In this document: positions 22,303-25,292 of the stretch, one piece after another | How the letters are laid out: every line of letters starts with the position of its first letter | Numbering within the stretch: the stretch's first letter is position 1 | Source: a virus | Strand: one strand, 5' to 3' | Virus record (IMG/VR): IMGVR_UViG_3300008261_000530 | Coordinates: 1 to 25,292 of that record | Length of the DNA stretch: 25,292 nucleotides | Translations under genes and position numbers: made by a program | The notes under the pieces: model-generated | Database searches by the model: none | Seen by the model: only the letters and a program-made list of their open reading frames with translations | What the model was told of the DNA's origin: nothing

Positions 22303-22725
22303 TTAATGTCTTTCCTTATCTTCTTCTAACCATATGAATTCATCATAATCTAATCCAGTTGATACAATATCTATCTTACCAACCTCATTATATGTAGGAA
22401 ATTCAATCTTAATTGGTGAATAATCTATATAAGCTCCTAATCCTGTTACTCTACAAGATATAAAACCTTTTAAATCTAGGTCTGTATCTTTTGTAGTATC
22501 TCTATTAGTGAACCATTGACCTTGAATTTTAAATAAACCCATCTGACCAATTTTTGGTTTAGGAGGTAATTTTTCACCTAACAATAATCTACCAAGTAAT
22601 CTTTTAGCTTTGTCACTATGATTAAACATATCTTTAATCAGATCTCTTATCTCACCATGTTCAATGAATGAATCTAATGAATTAATTAAGAATTCTTCAT
22701 CAACTGTAATTGATATACTGCTCAT
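22303..22725 (-). CDS. Hypothetical protein (140 aa)
   Basis: The N-terminal helical part (VDEEFLINSLDSFIEHGEIR, HSDKAKRLLGRLLLGEK) is followed by a beta-rich part with MGLFKIQGQWFTNRDTT and an acidic FIWLEEDKERH end. I do not recognise a family. It ends before the terminator at 22228-22259 and overlaps its upstream neighbour as ATGA. Confidence 0.65.
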   Translation of the reverse strand: MSSISITVDEEFLINSLDSFIEHGEIRDLIKDMFNHSDKAKRLLGRLLLGEKLPPKPKIGQMGLFKIQGQWFTNRDTTKDTDLDLKGFISCRVTGLGAYIDYSPIKIEFPTYNEVGKIDIVSTGLDYDEFIWLEEDKERH

Positions 22726-22943
22726 TTTGAGTTCTTTATAGATCTTAACCTAAAGAATAACTCCCAGTCAAAGTGGTCAAAGACCTCAATATCAAGGGTA
22801 TTATTCACACATATTTCTTCCACATTACCATAAATAGGTGGCATAACTGATCTAATTACACCACCATTTAGGATTTTCCCATCTACCTCAAGTTGACAAG
22901 CTTTATCAAAGCCTATCACTGACTTAATTACCTCAGCATTCAT
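22722..22943 (-). CDS. Hypothetical protein (73 aa)
   Basis: I choose ATG 22943, which overlaps the upstream TGA as ATGA; a GTG one codon earlier is also possible. The protein begins MNAEVIKSVIGFDKACQLEV and has a FDHFDWELFFRLRSIKN helix at the end. Unknown function. Confidence 0.65.
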   Translation of the reverse strand: MNAEVIKSVIGFDKACQLEVDGKILNGGVIRSVMPPIYGNVEEICVNNTLDIEVFDHFDWELFFRLRSIKNSK

Positions 22944-23251
22944 CACTTTGACAATAAATCAAACAACTTTAATAATGAACTGCTTCTATCATTATCTCTT
23001 TCATGTAATCTACCAAGTAATAAAGTAGCATAAGCTACCTCATTCTCATGTTTACACTCTCTAAATACTAAATCAATTGACTGAGATAGTTTTTCTAATT
23101 TTATAGCTTCTCTGCACAATGAAGCTAAGTGATCTCTTCTTTCTGTTGTTATACCTAATACAACAGATAGATCTTGAGAGTTATCATCTATTATTAATAG
23201 TTTAAACTCTTTTTTAGTGCTATAATTCTTTTTTCTGAATAATTTAAACAT
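22943..23251 (-). CDS. Hypothetical helical protein (102 aa)
   Basis: ATG 23251 gives MFKLFRKKNYSTKKEFKLLI; a TTG upstream is less likely. After a basic start come one strand and several charged helices (ERRDHLASLCREAIKLEKLS, YATLLLGRLHERDNDRSS). Not recognised. It is ATGA-coupled to the downstream gene. Confidence 0.65.
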   Translation of the reverse strand: MFKLFRKKNYSTKKEFKLLIIDDNSQDLSVVLGITTERRDHLASLCREAIKLEKLSQSIDLVFRECKHENEVAYATLLLGRLHERDNDRSSSLLKLFDLLSK

Positions 23252-23263
23252 GACCAAATGTTT

Positions 23264-23359
23264 TTATTTGTTAATACTCCTTTTTTCTATTTCAATCACT
23301 ACAATTGCTACCAGTATTATTACTGCAATAGCTGACGTTATTACAATCAGTGTCTCCAT
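23264..23359 (-). CDS. Single-pass membrane mini-protein (31 aa)
   Basis: ATG 23359 to TAA 23264 encodes METLIVITSAIAVIILVAIV, followed by VIEIEKRSINK: one clear transmembrane helix with a charged C-terminus. It occupies the gap between two genes on the same strand. Unknown function. Confidence 0.5.
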   Translation of the reverse strand: METLIVITSAIAVIILVAIVVIEIEKRSINK

Positions 23360-23365
23360 TTTTTC

Positions 23366-23503
23366 TTATTTTTCTAATGCTATTTCAAGACACATTATTG
23401 CATATTGTATCTCATTTTTAATATACTCTTTCACATCTAATGATGCGTTTAACCCGTCTACATCATTTAGACTCTCCTTTAGACTTTTCAGTTCCTCTAC
23501 CAT
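23366..23503 (-). CDS. Hypothetical small acidic protein (45 aa)
   Basis: ATG 23503 to TAA 23366, starting MVEELKSLKESLNDVDGLNA and continuing as a charged amphipathic helix (EIQYAIMCLEIALEK). A coiled-coil partner is plausible. It overlaps the upstream gene by 41 nt and is followed 6 nt later by the membrane mini-protein. Confidence 0.5.
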   Translation of the reverse strand: MVEELKSLKESLNDVDGLNASLDVKEYIKNEIQYAIMCLEIALEK

Positions 23504-23588
23504 CTTTCTCTTTATTATACTTATTTAACCTTTCCATGATTTTCTGGTTCATGGTTTGACCATTTTGTTTTTCTTTTTCTTTACTCAT
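23463..23588 (-). CDS. Hypothetical very charged small protein (41 aa)
   Basis: ATG 23588 starts MSKEKEKQNGQTMNQKIMER and runs to TAA at 23463, nearly all Lys, Glu, Asn and Gly. A longer frame starting upstream would only read through the tRNA-like element (for example GSIPARTT), so I reject that start. Probably disordered; function is unknown. Confidence 0.5.
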   Translation of the reverse strand: MSKEKEKQNGQTMNQKIMERLNKYNKEKDGRGTEKSKGESK

Positions 23589-23602
23589 TTCTGTGTATTT
23601 AG

Positions 23603-23747
23603 TGGTTCTAGCTGGAATTGAACCAGCCTTGTTAATTACCTGCGCAGACACTTCTCAACCCTTAATCTAGAATAAAAGGGGCAGTAATTCCTTACCATCA
23701 TTAACCCACTCAATAATAAGTTAATTAATCTTATTACCTATAGAACC
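23603..23747 (-). tRNA. tRNA-like element B with abnormal body (145 nt)
   Basis: On the minus strand it opens with GGTTCTA and closes with a matching TAGAACC plus A, a perfect 7-bp acceptor stem. The T arm GCTGG-TTCAATT-CCAGC directly before it is perfect with a standard T loop. The region between is about twice too long. It holds a TAATAAG/CTTATTA hairpin, a weak D-arm-like TATT(GAGTGGGTT)AATG, and a helix AATTACTGC/GCAgGTAATT enclosing CCCTT(12 nt)AAGGG, whose loop contains CTA. No ordinary 7-nt anticodon loop can be assigned with certainty, and no CCA is encoded. It could be an intron-containing tRNA, a decayed tRNA, or a tRNA-mimicking RNA. Confidence 0.45.
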
Positions 23748-23812
23748 ATGTTGCTGTCTATTCCAGCTGTCACCAACTTTGTCTTTCAATGTTTCGGGGT
23801 TGGCACCTTCAG

Positions 23813-23921
23813 CAGTCAGGACAGGACTCGAACCTGTATATGTTAATCTCTCATGATTTTTAACCGGTATTATTATCATCCATGCCGTTTCCGGAGCGTC
23901 TACCAGTTCCGCCACCTGACT
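23813..23921 (-). tRNA. tRNA-Leu-like element A with extended anticodon region (109 nt)
   Basis: On the minus strand AGTCAGG pairs with CCTGACT (7 bp). The D arm GCG-GAACTGGTAGA-CGC is typical of class II leucine tRNAs, and the T arm ACAGG-TTCGAGT-CCTGT is perfect. Between them are 58 nt where a class II tRNA has about 30. A GTTAA/TTAAC hairpin could be the long variable arm, and CCGG/CCGG could be an anticodon stem, but its loop would be 23 nt instead of 9. No anticodon can be named and no CCA is encoded. An intron, an insertion or an altered tRNA-like RNA would each explain it. It lies 65 nt upstream of element B. Confidence 0.5.
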
Positions 23922-24025
23922 ATAAAAAATGTATTGCTTGCCGGAATCCTATGTTTAATACAACAATCACTGGAAAAATTTACAAGTATCTCAGACCTTA
24001 TTCTTATTGAATCAATACACTTTTA
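23922..24025 (-). promoter_or_regulatory. AT-rich gap upstream of the tRNA-like pair
   Basis: About 100 bases without an ORF between the stop of gene 24026-24220 and element A. It may hold the promoter of the RNA elements, but I see no consensus I can defend and no terminator hairpin. A T-rich TTTTTTATAG sits just before the acceptor sequence of element A. Listed to say what the gap holds. Confidence 0.2.
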
Positions 24026-24220
24026 TTATTTATCTTGAATATCAATATATCCAACAATACAACCTAATCCTGTTAATGCAGCTCCTGTATATATTATCTC
24101 AGATTTACCTACAGGTTCCCAGTTGCATTTTACTGCTTTGATAATACATTTAATTTCTCCTACTAAACTAAATACTACCATTACAACACCAATAAGTGCT
24201 ACTCCTATACTCTCTTTCAT
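24026..24220 (-). CDS. Small two-helix membrane protein (64 aa)
   Basis: Two transmembrane helices, at about residues 5-22 (IGVALIGVVMVVFSLVGE) and 41-57 (IIYTGAALTGLGCIVGY), with a cytoplasmic-type charged loop between (IKAVKCNWEPVGKSE). The layout is common in Bacteroides phages, with unknown function; superinfection exclusion or lysis control are speculative roles. It is coupled to the upstream gene by ATGA. Confidence 0.72.
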   Translation of the reverse strand: MKESIGVALIGVVMVVFSLVGEIKCIIKAVKCNWEPVGKSEIIYTGAALTGLGCIVGYIDIQDK

Positions 24221-24504
24221 ATTGTATAATCATTAGTTAATTTACACACCGGTACAGTAACATAACCTGTACTTAATTCTCTATGTTTTGGAAGTATTAC
24301 ACCTGCATTTAACAATGCATCATATACTCCTTCATTCTCAGAGTAGTCTTTTATAGCTATTTCATCTGAGTCAAGACCATCAATGTTAGTTGTAGCTATT
24401 GCAACAGGCATTCCGTCTTCTAAATCAAGTAATCTTACTGCTGGATTACCTGTACCATATTTTTGTATCATTACCTCACACTTAAAACCCGCAAACTCTA
24501 CCAT
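24217..24504 (-). CDS. Conserved small phage protein (95 aa)
   Basis: The pattern GNPAVRLLDLEDGMPVAIAT, then KDYSENEGVYDALLNAG and a TGYVTVPVCKL end is familiar from many phages and mobile elements of different hosts, and has no assigned function that I know. The strand-helix layout suggests a compact alpha/beta domain. It overlaps the upstream 58-aa ORF by 23 nt. Confidence 0.75.
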   Translation of the reverse strand: MVEFAGFKCEVMIQKYGTGNPAVRLLDLEDGMPVAIATTNIDGLDSDEIAIKDYSENEGVYDALLNAGVILPKHRELSTGYVTVPVCKLTNDYTI

Positions 24505-24658
24505 TATCTTCAGTTATTATAATTTGACTTCTATTTATATTATTTTCATAGATAATAAGCTCAATAGCTTTACTTAATTCTCCTACTGTATCAGCATCTA
24601 TAGTTTCTGTAGTAGGTATTTTCCTTTTACCTACTACATATGTTATTTTAAATCTCAT
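24482..24658 (-). CDS. Hypothetical small protein (58 aa)
   Basis: ATG 24658 overlaps the upstream TGA as ATGA and the frame ends in TAA at 24482. The protein begins MRFKITYVVGKRKIPTTETI and continues with a helix (VGELSKAIELIIYENN) and strands. Coupled to both neighbours. Function is unknown. Confidence 0.6.
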   Translation of the reverse strand: MRFKITYVVGKRKIPTTETIDADTVGELSKAIELIIYENNINRSQIIITEDNGRVCGF

Positions 24659-24798
24659 CTTCTTGAAGCATAATATCTGTTAGCTTTACGCATCTGTTTT
24701 GCATTATACTTTTGTGCTTTAGCGTAATTGCACCCACTACTATGTGAGGTAGCACAACTAGTAGCTACCATCACAATTATTATCATTATCAGTTTCAT
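24655..24798 (-). CDS. Small lipoprotein-like peptide (47 aa)
   Basis: ATG 24798 follows a variant of the recurrent leader (TAAAAAAGAAAAAT) and the frame ends in TGA at 24655. MKLIMIIIVMVATSC is a signal peptide with a lipobox-like ATSC, followed by a mature part rich in Lys, Ala and Tyr with a second Cys. Bacteroidota lipoproteins often have such a start. It should be anchored in the membrane; function is unknown, and superinfection blocking is a common role for phage lipoproteins. Confidence 0.6.
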   Translation of the reverse strand: MKLIMIIIVMVATSCATSHSSGCNYAKAQKYNAKQMRKANRYYASRR

Positions 24799-24815
24799 AT
24801 TTTTCTTTTTTAGGT

Positions 24816-24932
24816 TTAATAAAATATACCAAAAGGATTCTCTTCCTCTGGACCTAGATTATCAGTTGAATACAATAATCTTTTAAATTCTTCTACCTGC
24901 AATTGATATTGCTCATACTCTTCTTCAGTCAT
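24816..24932 (-). CDS. Hypothetical small acidic protein (38 aa)
   Basis: ATG 24932 to TAA 24816. The protein begins MTEEEYEQYQLQVEEFKRLL, a charged helix, and ends ENPFGIFY. It sits between the edge gene and the lipoprotein-like gene on the same strand. Composition is gene-like; function is unknown. Confidence 0.5.
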   Translation of the reverse strand: MTEEEYEQYQLQVEEFKRLLYSTDNLGPEEENPFGIFY

Positions 24933-24970
24933 GTCTTTTCAGTTTTAATTTCAGTAAATAAATAAGTTTC

Positions 24971-25292
24971 TTATACCACTTTGATACAAGAAACTTTTTG
25001 TGCTAATTCTAATCTATCACCTGATAGACCGTTTTTCAATTCATCTAGAGTTATATTAATCCAAGTAATATTGATATACTCCATACCATCATATTCACGT
25101 ATGTCATACTCACAACCATCAGGTATTTCTTCTAATACTAACTCAGCATGAATACCTGATACAAACTCACTACCTTTCTCCTCAAATATTTCTATAAGAG
25201 TTTCATCAGTTCTACTGATATAGTGATTTATATTATGTGATTCACCATCTATGTATACAATTAAAGTATATCTATCATCATAGATATCATAC
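24971..25292 (-). CDS. Hypothetical protein, 5' end outside the window (at least 107 aa)
   Basis: An open frame enters from the right edge and ends in TAA at 24971. It has an acidic, beta-rich sequence: DDRYTLIVYIDGESHNINHY near the edge, then ISRTDETLIEIFEEKGSEFV, and an end with WINITLDELKNG and ELAQKVSCIKVV. I do not recognise the family. No start codon lies in the window for this frame apart from an internal ATG, so the gene is partial. Confidence 0.65.
   Translation of the reverse strand, partial: YDIYDDRYTLIVYIDGESHNINHYISRTDETLIEIFEEKGSEFVSGIHAELVLEEIPDGCEYDIREYDGMEYINITWINITLDELKNGLSGDRLELAQKVSCIKVV

Noticed and set aside
23589-23651. N-terminal extension of the small charged protein at 23463-23588 (INKAGSIPARTTKYTE).
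   Set aside because: It reads through the T arm and acceptor of element B; ATG 23588 with an A-rich leader is a better start.
23721-23915. 64-aa minus-strand ORF starting at GTG (AELVDAPETAW ... TGSSPVLT).
   Set aside because: It is the familiar false ORF produced by translating a tRNA-Leu-like gene, and it covers element A and part of element B.
23603-23921. tmRNA (one- or two-piece).
   Set aside because: There is no tag reading frame ending in ALAA-like codons and no GGGG-type acceptor; the D arm of element A is that of a leucine tRNA.
1-25292. Stop-codon recoding (TAG or TGA read as sense), as known in some crAss-like phages.
   Set aside because: TAG ends several genes here (3665, 5123, 13272, 14501, 15466) and TGA ends others in ATGA overlaps; none of the genes has an internal in-frame stop that needs suppression. 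Late genes are not in this window.
1-25292. CRISPR array, IS element or attachment site.
   Set aside because: No regular repeat-spacer pattern, transposase or terminal inverted repeats were seen; the only mobile element is the group I intron.

Overview
This window looks like the early and replication region of a large, AT-rich tailed phage of Bacteroidota, most likely crAss-like (Crassvirales); that placement is an inference from gene content. The support is: a DnaB-type helicase, a Toprim primase, an SSB-like protein, an SF2 helicase and a uracil-DNA glycosylase in one strand-biased block; dense small ORFs of kinds that I remember as common in Bacteroides phages; a self-splicing intron; and gene starts with A-rich leaders instead of Shine-Dalgarno sequences. 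TAA, TAG and TGA all end genes here, so nothing suggests stop-codon recoding in this region. All genes but one read leftwards (minus strand).

Layout from left to right, which is downstream to upstream for transcription. 1-2047: a MoxR-type AAA+ ATPase split by a 1049-nt group I intron (576-1624) that carries a GIY-YIG homing endonuclease. 2061-5311: its usual partner type, a protein with an HExxH region and a VWA domain, then small ORFs, a DUF6915-like protein and a radical-SAM spore photoproduct lyase-like enzyme. 5349-11214: the replication core, with a GIY-YIG-like nuclease, Toprim primase, SSB-like protein, RecA-like protein lacking a P-loop, DnaB-like helicase, a 196-aa neighbour and UDG. 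11237-11557: the only plus-strand gene. 11544-18613: a long cassette of small, overlapping accessory genes, including a NinB-like protein, a DnaA-domain-IV-like helix-turn-helix protein and a ClpS-like adaptor. 18610-20737: SF2 helicase, zinc-ribbon protein and an HNH/zinc protein. 20737-22725: conserved phage proteins and two intrinsic terminators. 22722-25292: more small ORFs, two tRNA-like elements (23603-23921) and a lipoprotein-like peptide; the last gene runs off the right edge.

The genes fit phage DNA replication and repair: primase, helicase, SSB, UDG and lyase act on phage DNA, and the MoxR/VWA pair may remodel a complex. Many small proteins, several with one or two membrane helices, are probably host-takeover factors. 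At least fourteen real or plausible genes are shorter than about 60 codons, and I located them by reading the gaps.

Points most worth a second look: the intron with its endonuclease apparently in the P1 loop; the two tRNA-like elements with intact ends but abnormal bodies; the primase whose zinc-domain motif lies upstream of its first ATG; the RecA-like ORF with an unrelated N-terminus and no Walker A; the lone antisense gene; and a repeated leader (TAAAAAGAAATAG) that precedes at least seven start codons and gives several proteins the same KKK tail.
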